From assembly GCA_017654935.2 (NCBI GenBank), contig CM065711.1, positions 35,292,762 to 35,356,761 on the forward strand: a stretch of DNA of 64,000 bases. The letters run 5' to 3'. The notes beneath the pieces were generated by a model. The model did no database searches and had not been told where the DNA came from. It saw only the letters and a list, made by a program, of their open reading frames with translations. The DNA comes from Phymorhynchus buccinoides. Lineage: Eukaryota > Mollusca > Gastropoda > Neogastropoda > Raphitomidae. Position numbers and translations under genes: made by a program. Shown here in pieces: positions 10,780-19,700 of the stretch. The stretch's first letter is position 1; the number at the start of each line of letters is the position of its first letter.

Positions 10780-11315
10780 AAGTGAACACATGTAGCAAAA
10801 GCTGAGGGAAAAATGAAAAGGACAGAGAGAGAAGGGGGGGTTATGGAAATAGAAATAGAGGGGGGGTTCGCCGCCTAGCGCATCAAACCCATGTCTGACC
10901 CCAAAGTGGGTTGCCCCACCCTGGCACCGAGGGGTGAGGGGGGAAACGGAAGTTCTCCGAGAAAAAAACCCTTGTCTAGTCAGACACACTTGTCTAAGAC
11001 ATGAAAAATGTAAACAAATTTAAAGGAATAAAGGATTAAGGGGGGAAAAAACTCTCTGGGAGAAAAAAACCCTGCGCAAGTGGTCAAAGACAAGTGCAAC
11101 AAACCCCTCTCACATGCACACACAAACACATACACACACTCTCTCTCTCTCCCTCTCTCACACACAACCACACACTGGGACTAGAGGAATGCAAAATAAG
11201 CAATGGTATACATTGGAGTGTTTGGAAAGGAGGGGTGGGGAGGGGGTTATGGGAAGGAGGGGGTGGGTGGGTATTGGGCGGTAGATATGGATAGGAATCA
11301 AATTGATCATTAGTG
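10780..11315. other. G-rich noncoding sequence
   Basis: Contains G runs, two similar 'gagaaaaaaaccctgcgcaag/ccttgtctagt' segments and a short CT/CA tract near 11130-11170. No gene recognised. Confidence 0.4.
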
Positions 11316-11683
11316 ATTACAATCAAGTTTGTAAATTTATTGGGAATGCTGGGGTCCACGCCGGGGGAGGGGGCTTCGGGCAGTGGGGGGAACCTTCTTC
11401 GCTTAGCTGTGGCTATTGAACCCTACCACACTGCCCAGTATACAGGGGTCATTCCTTCGCTTAGCTGTGGCTATCAGACCCCTGTCCCCCCAACCCAGAC
11501 GGGACACACAGGGAAATGGGGGAAATGAAAACTAGACATTCCATTACAAGCAAGTTTGTAAAATAATTAGGAATACAGAGGTCCACACCGGGGGAGGGGG
11601 CTTCGAGCAGTGGGGGGAACCTTCTTCGCTTAGCTGTGGCTATTGAACCCTACCACACTGCCCAGTATACAAGGGTCACTCCT
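11316..11683. repeat. 227-bp direct repeat pair (left-arm copy)
   Basis: Two copies of a ~140-bp segment, 11316-11455 and 11543-11683. They share ggggtccacgccgggggag, cagtggggggaaccttcttc and cttagctgtggctattgaac. A shorter partial copy of 'cttcgcttagctgtggctat' sits between them at about 11456. Also present in the right arm (44812-45179). Confidence 0.85.
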
Positions 11684-11689
11684 TACCAA

Positions 11690-13148
11690 ACTCCATACCA
11701 AATACCAAACAAATACCAAATATATCGATTGTATTGTACACCCTTGTAAAAAGTGTACTAGTTATACTTATGCGGTTGTGTGTGTCTTTGCAACACGTAA
11801 GCGTTTGTACTTGTGTTTGTATGTGGGTGTGGTTATTTCCTTGTCTGTCTCGGGTCTATAGATGCGGGTGTGTGAAATTCTCCCCTAAATAGATTTACAA
11901 GTTCGGTTCGAGTGGACAATAGGCTCCAGTCTGTCTGTCCACAGAGGGGAGAGAGACGCCCAAATCTTTGTTAAAGCTTTAATCACCTTGGCCTTTGTGA
12001 TTGTGAAGTGCCCACACTTTACGTCCTCCCGGCAAAAGCCATATGGGACATTACTTTTTACTTTTAGATATTGGAAGAGGGGGAGAGGGAAGAGAAAAGG
12101 AGATTTCTATCTACTTTAGATTTTTGTTTTTCTGTTTACAGATGTGTTGTCTTGAATAAAGGTCAAGTTTTAATTTTTAGAAGTCATGGCTCGTACGAGA
12201 CTACTCTATATTATAAAATTTTACTTTTGATATAAAAATGATTGATTAAAATAAATATTTTAGCTGTACCCCTCCTGGCGAGAGCAAATGATTAAAATTT
12301 CAGGACCACTTTACTTTTAAAAGAACAAGTTTTAATGAAATTTTTTAAAATTCAAATAAAGGTCTAACGAGAATATTTACACATTTTTTGTTTTTATTAA
12401 CTTTTATTTATCAAAAATCTCGTTTTAAAAGATTTCCACTTAAATGGAAAACTATTTGTACAGAGTTAAAAGAAATACATCAAATGTTTTTATAAAAAAT
12501 GTCAAATGATAGGAGAAACGAGAGTCCCTAAATAATCAAAATATACAAACAAAAACAACCACAGACTCTAAAAAGCACTTACATAATTTGGCCGAGTCCG
12601 GGCAGAAAACGTTATGCTCTATGGACCCTACGTTTCAAGTTATAATTCAGAGTTATATACATTTATTGCTAAAAGCATAATTTGTTGCTAAAATATCTTT
12701 AAAATCTGTCAGTTTTTAAAACTAGTGCTTACTGACGGGGCTAGTTAACAATTCCTACTTCTTTGGGTCGGAGGGAGGGAGGTAGAGGGGCCCCTCCTCC
12801 CCGGCTAAAACAGTGGTAGGGCGTCGCTATATGGGTCCAGCACTAAGTGCGGGGGGACCCACTGGGATAACCCTGACCGTAATTTTACGTTCGCGACTAC
12901 GAAAGCACCCCCCCCCCCCCCCCCCCCGGAGGTCGCGCCGCGCACCCATCTACTGGGGGGAAGGGAGTAAAATTTACTCGGACTCAAAAGAGTCCTATCG
13001 GCGCTGTGCAATACATGCCGAAAATTAAAAAGGGAAAAAAGTGATTTTTTGGATTGGGAATGGAGTATAGATAGGTGCGCGGCCCGCTGTCCGGAGGGAC
13101 CCTGTCCCCGTCATTAAAATAACTTGTCTAAATGTTTACGATTAAATC
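11690..13148 (-). other. Noncoding sequence downstream of the RNase H element, probably partly its 3' UTR
   Basis: No exon recognised. It contains AT-rich DNA and a GC-rich block at 12740-13110 with a ~20-bp C run near 12908 (10 in the right arm). Contiguity with the element's stop codon at 13149 makes a 3' UTR plausible for the proximal part, but the element boundary is not visible. Confidence 0.35.
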
Positions 13149-14255
13149 TTATTTTGTTTTATTATCTCTTGATAAAAAATGTTGACCAAAAGAAGTTTGG
13201 ACTAAGGCTTCGGCCATCCAGACCAAAGGGGCCCACCCCTCTATAGTATGTCTTTGTATTATTAGTTTAGAAAACGTTATATTATGTGTTTTTAGTTTTT
13301 TAATTAGCGGTTCAAGTTCCTTTGTAATAATAGTACATGGATCAAATAGGTGTTCCACGTCAAGGGTTTTACCACATTCACATTCCACTTCTATATATGT
13401 ACATGGATTAGATCTTGTTCTAATTCTAAAAATTAATGATTGAAGAGATGGTTGGATAGGCAGGAATAAGCCGCCTTTTACTATTGTATGATCCCCAGCT
13501 TTGGCATAGATTTCGAGCTCTCTGCTCCACTCTTGGAATGCTGCCGCTTTCAATTTACTTTTTGATTCTTTTATTGATAATTTGATATTAGTTAAGGTAC
13601 CTGACCTTCCCCCTGCGGCATTCTTGGCCGCCCTGTCGGCTCGATCATTACCCAATATGCCGCAGTGGGAAGGTATCCAAGTAATTATTAGGGAGGTACC
13701 TTTAAGTATTATTTGATGTGTTAATATTCTTATTTCATTTATAATTTCCAATCTATTCTTTGTTTCTCCCTGAAGGGCCTGAATGGAGGATAGTGAGTCA
13801 GTATAAATGACTACATTTATTGGAGGATTAGTTAAATTATTTAAGTAGGAGCATACTTCGAGTATTGCCCAAAGTTCAGCACTAAAAATCGAAAGGTAGT
13901 CATTTAATTGGAAAGATTTTGTTATTTCTAATGTAGGAATGGTGAAAGCGCATCCTACTTTGTGGTCGATTTTCGAACCGTCTGTATAAATTTGTAGAAA
14001 ACATTTAGCTGCTTCAATTGTTTCTTTAGCTGCTATGCTTATTAAATTAACTTCTTCTTTCGAAAATTTACTATTTAAAGTTGTATCATATTGGATTTCT
14101 TCTCTCTCCCACAGGGGAAAGTACACTGAAGAGTGTGGAGAAACATCTTGTAGTTCCAGTCTGGCTTCTTTAAATAAATTTGCAGAGTAATGAATAATAT
14201 TTGTATTCCTTTCACTTGCCGTGGGATCTCTTTTCTTTTTAATCTCGTAGTCCAA
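13149..14255 (-). CDS. RNase H domain of the I/Nimb-like element (left arm)
   Basis: Open frame of 368 residues covering the C-terminal part of a retrotransposon polyprotein. RNase H type I residues are all visible: Asp in YTDGS, Glu in SAELWAI, Asp in YTDSLSSIQAL and Asp in GNDRADRAAK, with a complete WIPSHCGI strand. The enzyme would remove template RNA during reverse transcription. It is not an independent gene: it lies downstream of a frameshift from the RT frame, and its apparent ATG at 14255 is internal. The left copy reads AKAGDHT where the right reads AKAHSWDHT, a 6-bp difference. Confidence 0.75.
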   Translation of the reverse strand: MDYEIKKKRDPTASERNTNIIHYSANLFKEARLELQDVSPHSSVYFPLWEREEIQYDTTLNSKFSKEEVNLISIAAKETIEAAKCFLQIYTDGSKIDHKVGCAFTIPTLEITKSFQLNDYLSIFSAELWAILEVCSYLNNLTNPPINVVIYTDSLSSIQALQGETKNRLEIINEIRILTHQIILKGTSLIITWIPSHCGILGNDRADRAAKNAAGGRSGTLTNIKLSIKESKSKLKAAAFQEWSRELEIYAKAGDHTIVKGGLFLPIQPSLQSLIFRIRTRSNPCTYIEVECECGKTLDVEHLFDPCTIITKELEPLIKKLKTHNITFSKLIIQRHTIEGWAPLVWMAEALVQTSFGQHFLSRDNKTK

Positions 14256-15185
14256 AAGGGATCTATCATGTTCATTCTAAATTCTTTATATGACTTCGTT
14301 TTGGCTGCGTACCATCGTACTAAAAAGTTGGCGCAGTTTACCGTCATCAAATTCTGCAATGGTAGCCACCCGATGTCCCTGTACACTAACTTGTTCACTG
14401 CGTACACAGGGACCTCGAGGGCAATTTTCAGTGCCTTAGTTTCTATAACTTGTAGTTTCTGAAACTGACTTTTGGTCAAGGAGTGAAAGGCCTCCATTCC
14501 ATAGGTCAAACGGCTGCGCACCAGGGCCCTAACCAGATTAACAAGGAATTTTGGGTCTTTAGCCCATCTTTCTTTAGAAACCACTTTTATAAAATTTAAG
14601 GCTTGTGTAGCCTTTTTTTGCTGTATGTGCAATGTGTGGTGTCCAATTTAGCGTTGTAGTAAGAATTACACCCACAAATTTTACTTTTGTGCACTGTTTT
14701 TTAACAGTACCTAAAATATCAATTGTTAAGTCCGTTTTCATTCTTTTGTTAGAAAAAAACATGAATTCACATTTATCTTGTGAGAGCGAAAAGCCGTTAT
14801 CCCGAAGGTATGTTGCTATTGCTGTTATATGAAGTTGATGGTCTTTATGCATTAGTAAGTATTTTTTGGTATTTGGGGAAGTCCATATAGCAATATCGTC
14901 TGCATACATGGAGATTTTCGATTTTCCCAATGGTATTGTCTGAATATCGTAGAGCATGATATTAAATAAGGTTGGTACTATCATGCTTCCTTGTGGGACA
15001 CCCATGTCTAAAGTGTGAACTTCAGACAGGGATTGTCCCACATTCACTCTCATTTTTTTGTTCTCTAAAAAAGTTTGGATAAAATTAAAAGTGTTGCCCG
15101 CTATGCCGAGCCTGCTAATTTTTTGAAGTAACCTCCCATGCCAAACTGAGTCGTACGCTCCTTCGATATCAAAGAATGTAGACAA
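14075..15185 (-). pseudogene. Partial reverse transcriptase of the I/Nimb-like element (left arm)
   Basis: Two overlapping frames, 14574-15185 and 14075-14632. The first holds motif A (DIEGAYDSVWHG), the GVPQGS box and YADDIAIW, which is the RT palm. The second, after a frameshift in a homopolymer, holds the thumb/connection segment with RSRLTYGMEAFHSL and 'VIETKALKIALEVP'. The upstream RT motifs are absent because of the 5' truncation, so no functional enzyme can be made. Confidence 0.7.
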
Positions 15186-15195
15186 AATTATTCTT

Positions 15196-15599
15196 CAGCG
15201 GTTAAAAGCTTACGTTAAAAAAATACGTTATAAAACAAATGTTGAAGCAGTGCGTGAGTTTTTGCGAACTTGACGGATTTAACTTCTAATATTTTGTATC
15301 TTCCAAGAAGAACTCAGATTTTCTCATCTACTTTCAATGCAAGCGGCATGAAATGAAAACTCGATCTTTCTTTTCACCTAGTTGCCAAAAACTGTGTCTG
15401 AGTAGACTTAGGCCCTGACCACATTTTCGCACAAGTTCCACGCGGAAACCTAAGCGCAATTCCGGAAGCAAAAATAATTTTAAAAATCTAAAAGTAAGAA
15501 ATGTGAGAGTGTGCCCACTACACACGGCAACATGTCCGTAATACTACCCACTTATTTCTTATAAGTGCATGGGGTTTCCGTACTGAATTTGCGGACTGC
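15196..15599. other. Noncoding spacer between retroelement and minisatellite
   Basis: No gene recognised. The 3' part already contains the first diverged minisatellite words (gagtagacttaggccctg). Confidence 0.4.
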
Positions 15600-18040
15600 G
15601 GATCTAATGAACACAAGGCCTAAGAATCTGTGTTCAAAACGTAATGTGAGTAGACTCAGATCCTGTGGAAAAAATGCCAAGTAAGTTTGCTCAGATCCTG
15701 TGCTAAAAAATGTAATGTGAGTAGACTCAGATCCTGTGCTAAAAAAATATAATGTGAGTAGACTCAGATCCTGTGCTAAAAAATGCATCATGTGTAGACT
15801 AAGATCCTGTGCTCAAAAATGTGTATGCAGGCAGACTAAGGTCATGTGCTCACAAGTAGTAGGCCTAAGTGAGCAGACTCAGATTATGTACTCAAACCTG
15901 TTATTTGTAGCAGACGAAGATTTTGTGCTCAGGACTTTGCATGTGAGCAGACTAAGATTTTGTGCTCAGAACTTCTTATGTTAGCAGACTAAGATTTTGT
16001 GCTCAGAACTGTTCATGTTAGCAGACTAAGATTTTGTGCTCAGAACTTTTTATGTTGGTAGACTAAGATTTGTGCTCAGAACTTCTTATGTTAATAGACT
16101 AAGATTTTGTGCTCGGAACTTTGTGTGTTATTAGACTAAGAGTTTGTGCTCAAAACATTTTATTCTAGCAGACTAGGATTTTGTGCTCAGAACTTCCTGT
16201 GTTAGTAGACTAAGAGTTGTGCTCAGAACTTCCTGTGCTAGTAGACTAATATTTGTGCTCACAAACTGTATGTAAGCAGACCATAAAGATGCAGTGCTCC
16301 AAAACTGAATGTAGGGTAACTAAGGCCATGTGCTAAATAAAATTGTAATGTGAGTAGACTCAGATTATGTGATAAAAAAGTAGACTCAGATTATGTGATA
16401 AAAAAAGTAGACTCAGATTATGTGCTAATCATTGTAATGTGAGTAGACTCAGATTATGAGCTCAAACTGTAATGTGAGTAGACTCAGATTCTGTGCTAAA
16501 ACTGTAATGTGAGTAGACTCAGATTCTGTGCTAAAACTGTAATGTGAGTAGACTCAGATTTTGCGCTAAAACTGTAATGTGAGTAGACTCAGATTATGAG
16601 CTCAAACTGTAATGTGAGTAGACTCAGATTCTGTGCTAAAACTGTAATGTGAGTAGACTCAGATTATGAGCTCAAACTGTAATGTGAGTAGACTCAGATT
16701 CTGTGCTAAAAATGTAATGTGAGTAGACTCAGATTTTGTGCTAAAACTGTAATGTGAGTAGACTCAGATTATGTGCTAAAAAATGTAATGAGAGTAGACT
16801 CAGATTCTGTGCTAGAAAAATGTAATGTGAGTAGACTCAGATTATGTGCTAAAAATGTAATGTGAGTAGACTCAGATTCTGTGCTAGAAAAATGTAATGT
16901 GAGTAGACTCAGATTATGTGCTAAAAATGTAATGTGAGTAGACTCAGAGTTTGTGCTAAAATATGTAATGTGAGTAGACTCAGATTCTGTGCTTAAAAAA
17001 TGTAATTTGAATAGACTCAGATTACGTGCTGAAATTTAATGCGAGTAGTATTAGATTATGTGCTAAAACTGTAATGTGAGTAGACTCAGATTCTGTGCTA
17101 AAACTGTAATGTGAGTAGACTCATATTCTGTGCTAAAACTGTAATGTGAGTAGACTCAGATTTTGTGCTAAAATATGTAATGTGAGTAGACTCAGATTAT
17201 GTGCTAAAAATGTAATGTGAGTAGACTCAGATTATGAGCTAAAACTGTAATGTGAGTAGACTCAGATTATGTGCTAAAAATGTAATGTGAGTAGACTCAG
17301 ATTCTGTGCTAGAAAAATGTAATGTGAGTAGACTCAGATTATGTGCTCAAAATGTAATGTGAGTAGACTCAGATTTTGTGCTAATATATGTAATGTGAGT
17401 AGACTCATAACATGTGCTAAAAATGTAATGTGAGTAGACTCACATTACATATGTTATATATGTAGACGCACGTTACATTTATTATTATATGAGGTGGTAT
17501 ATGTGTATATTACATTTTTATATTGTAAATGCCTAGGGAATTAAATTGATTAGGCGTGGTAAATGTTCTAATGATAATAACAATAATAACAGACTCACAT
17601 TGTGTGCTCATAAACGTATGTCACAAGCAAAGATCCAGTGCTAAAAACAAATACGTGGGCAGACTAAGGTCATGTGCTCACAAATAATATGTGAGCAGAC
17701 TGAGCTTCCGTGCACGGAACTTTTTATGTTAGTAGACTAAGTTTTTGTGCTCTGAAACTGTGTGTGGGTGGTAGACTAAAGTCATGTGGTCAAAAACCAT
17801 ATGCTATTATGCAAAGAATCTATGCTAAAAAAACCTTATATGAGCAAAGATTCTGTGCTCAAACAATGTACATGAGCAGGCTATAATCATGTGCTCAAAC
17901 ACATTGAGTGAGCAGGCTGTGGTTCTGTGCTCAAAAATTGTACATGAGCAAGCAAGAACCATGTGCTCAAACACTTTGAGTGAGCAGGCTGTGGTTCTGT
18001 GCTCAAACACAGCTTTGAGAGTAGACTAAGAATCTTGGCA
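15600..18040. repeat. ~35-bp minisatellite array, about 65 units (left-arm copy)
   Basis: Core units read approximately aatgtgagtagactcagatt followed by ctgtgctaaaact (33-37 bp). The centre (about 16340-17450) is homogeneous and in places forms dimers, alternating 'ttatgtgctaaaaatg' and 'ttctgtgctagaaaaatg'. The flanks carry diverged variants: ...agactaagattttgtgctcagaac to about 16260, and ...gcaggctgtggttctgtgct from 17860 to 18010. Every good unit carries the short palindrome TGAGTAGACTCA. A ~150-bp AT-rich interruption lies at 17440-17590. Confidence 0.95.
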
Positions 18041-18527
18041 CAGAACACAGAGCAGCTTTCGATGAGAGACGATTTGTTCAAAAACACAAAACAAACGATG
18101 CTAACTCTGATAGAAATCATTTTTGGGGAATTTGATTTGTGGCAATTCCTCCCTTACTATATTGCACTACAACCCAAAGGTAAAATTTTGATTAGAGAGT
18201 TGTATGTGATTATAATACGTTTCTAATCTGTTGTTTGTATTCATGTTTTTGTTGGTAAGTTATTGTTTTATTTGTTTGTCTTCCCATTGTACACTAATAT
18301 TGATGTTGTGCTGTTTGTTTCCATGCTTGTGGCAGCCAATACTATGTAATTGAACAATGTTGGAGTGCCTTGCATAAGCTCTAAGCTTGTTGTGCTCTAC
18401 TCATTTAAATTATGTGCTGCTGTATGTGCTTTATTTGAATAAATCTTGTTTAAACCAAAGTAACCGGTTTGCCTAAGGTCAACATTACCTTTTCCCAGAT
18501 TCTTTGTTTTTAACCCTTTCAACGACA
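18041..18527. other. Noncoding sequence with a possible polyadenylation signal
   Basis: AT-rich, with gaataaatc at about 18437 on the + strand. No coding frame or repeat family recognised. Confidence 0.35.
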
Positions 18528-18745
18528 GCCTTTTTTCAGCCAACATTATTCATGAAACTTACCTGGGTACAGAATAGATTTGGTCTGCAATATTAGAGAT
18601 TCTTCTGTAACATGCATAAAATAGGGCCTATCCTTACCTCCCAAAATGAAGAACATAAGATAAGTTGGTAGCAGACCCTCATTTGATGCCTTTTAGTGAC
18701 ATGGGCATCAAATCATTGTGGTGCCAAGAGGCGACTGCAGAGGCA
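18528..18745. repeat. Dispersed ~220-bp repeat X (left-arm copy)
   Basis: Matches contig D at 63065-63290 with shared words 'ttttcagccaa', 'cttacctcccaaaatgaag', 'agaccctcat..gatgcctttt' and 'gtggtgccaagaggcgactg'. Short and noncoding. In both loci a (CT)n tract follows within 130-220 bp. Confidence 0.75.
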
Positions 18746-18870
18746 TTTGCTATGGTATTAAAAACAATATGGCGTTCATGTGCAACGCTGAACCACAAAA
18801 ATTAATACACGAGTAGCAATTGATTTGATTGAAATAAGTAGCAAGCATTCAAAGACAGAGAAACAGATCG

Positions 18871-19007
<137 letters not shown>

Positions 19008-19020
19008 GCAAGATGGCGAC
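19008..19020 (+). promoter_or_regulatory. YY1-like motif at the first bases of E1
   Basis: GCAAGATGGCGACC begins 2 bp inside E1 and resembles the YY1 consensus AAGATGGCGGC. Human L1 has a YY1 site at the same place in its 5' UTR. Assignment is by motif only. Confidence 0.4.
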
Positions 19021-19118
19021 CAGTATGCAGCTGCTGAATGAGTTGTCTGATTCAAAATGGATTTGGGAGCGTTAATCAAATTCTACAGTGGAAAATATTG
19101 TTGTAATGAAGTCGTGCT

Positions 19119-19700
19119 GTGCTTGACTTTGTAAAACTGAGCAACATGATCGATGTGAACGCCTGGAGGGCCCGCATTGGCCTGTTTCATGGTTTGAATC
19201 GAGGTGTGTCAGCTCTCAAACACAGGAAAACACAGGTGAGTGACGGCAAGGTCGATGTGACAACAGTGGCCGTTTTGATCGGGTTTGTTTTGATCTTGTT
19301 CGTGGTAAGGCTGACAGATGCTTTGTGTGTCAACATAGAAGCAATGAACAACATAAACGTACATGACATGAACAACATATCAACTGTGACATGCAATGAT
19401 CAAAGCTTCATCACGGAAAAAATGCCATGCACAGAAAACGTGTACCCTTCATCTGGCGTTGGAAACGACATGGTGTGTAAACTTCCCTTGCACGTGCCGG
19501 TCGTGCTGTTCGCGTTTGTTGTCAATGCTGTGTTTTCAAAGTGGCAGATCCTGCTAAGAAATGATGTACAGACGAACCCTGGCCCAAATAATGGACAGCA
19601 CGTGCAGCACGCAGAAGACAGTACGCAATCTGGGTCACCAATGTTGACAGAGGAAGACGAGCCTCTTACTTCGCAGGGGGGGGGGTGTGTGTGTGTGTGA
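19119..19700 (+). CDS. E1 first ORF with two hydrophobic segments and a 2A-like NPGP (left arm)
   Basis: 193 codons, identical in translation to the right-arm copy. Hydrophobic segments lie at residues 48-65 and 123-139, followed by Asn-Asp-Val-Gln-Thr-Asn-Pro-Gly-Pro, with NPGP at 153-156 (bases 19575-19586). 2A peptides of the form D-x-E-x-NPGP cause the ribosome to skip the Gly-Pro bond. They are known at the N-termini of several APE-type non-LTR elements. Here Gln replaces the usual Glu. After NPGP the frame enters an acidic segment and is cut at a G10-(TG)n tract (19675-19698). In contig D that tract is short and the frame would lead on into ORF1. The inferred role is to release a membrane-directed leader from ORF1 protein. 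A 5'UTR of about 110 bases precedes it. Confidence 0.7.
   Translation: MLDFVKLSNMIDVNAWRARIGLFHGLNRGVSALKHRKTQVSDGKVDVTTVAVLIGFVLILFVVRLTDALCVNIEAMNNINVHDMNNISTVTCNDQSFITEKMPCTENVYPSSGVGNDMVCKLPLHVPVVLFAFVVNAVFSKWQILLRNDVQTNPGPNNGQHVQHAEDSTQSGSPMLTEEDEPLTSQGGGCVCV

Larger units (their letters stand above)
13149..15195 (-). mobile_element. 5'-truncated I/Nimb-like non-LTR retrotransposon (left-arm copy)
   Basis: On the minus strand the element begins abruptly at RT motif A (phase with FDIEGAYDSVW, about 15185). It continues through the RT catalytic box YADD and a connecting region to a full RNase H domain that ends at 13149. The endonuclease and the N-terminal half of RT are missing, as expected from incomplete reverse transcription. 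Two frameshifts split the frame: one in a run of seven A/T near 14620 and one near 14240. Both are shared by the right arm, so they precede the split of the two copies or are systematic. Confidence 0.8.

Noticed and set aside
13149..14255. RNase H frame as a host gene
   Set aside because: It is contiguous with RT motifs of a truncated non-LTR element and separated from them only by frameshifts.
15600..18040. Regular short repeats resembling a CRISPR array
   Set aside because: Units of about 35 bp are contiguous with no unique spacers of fixed size, and the setting is a eukaryotic genome. It is a minisatellite.
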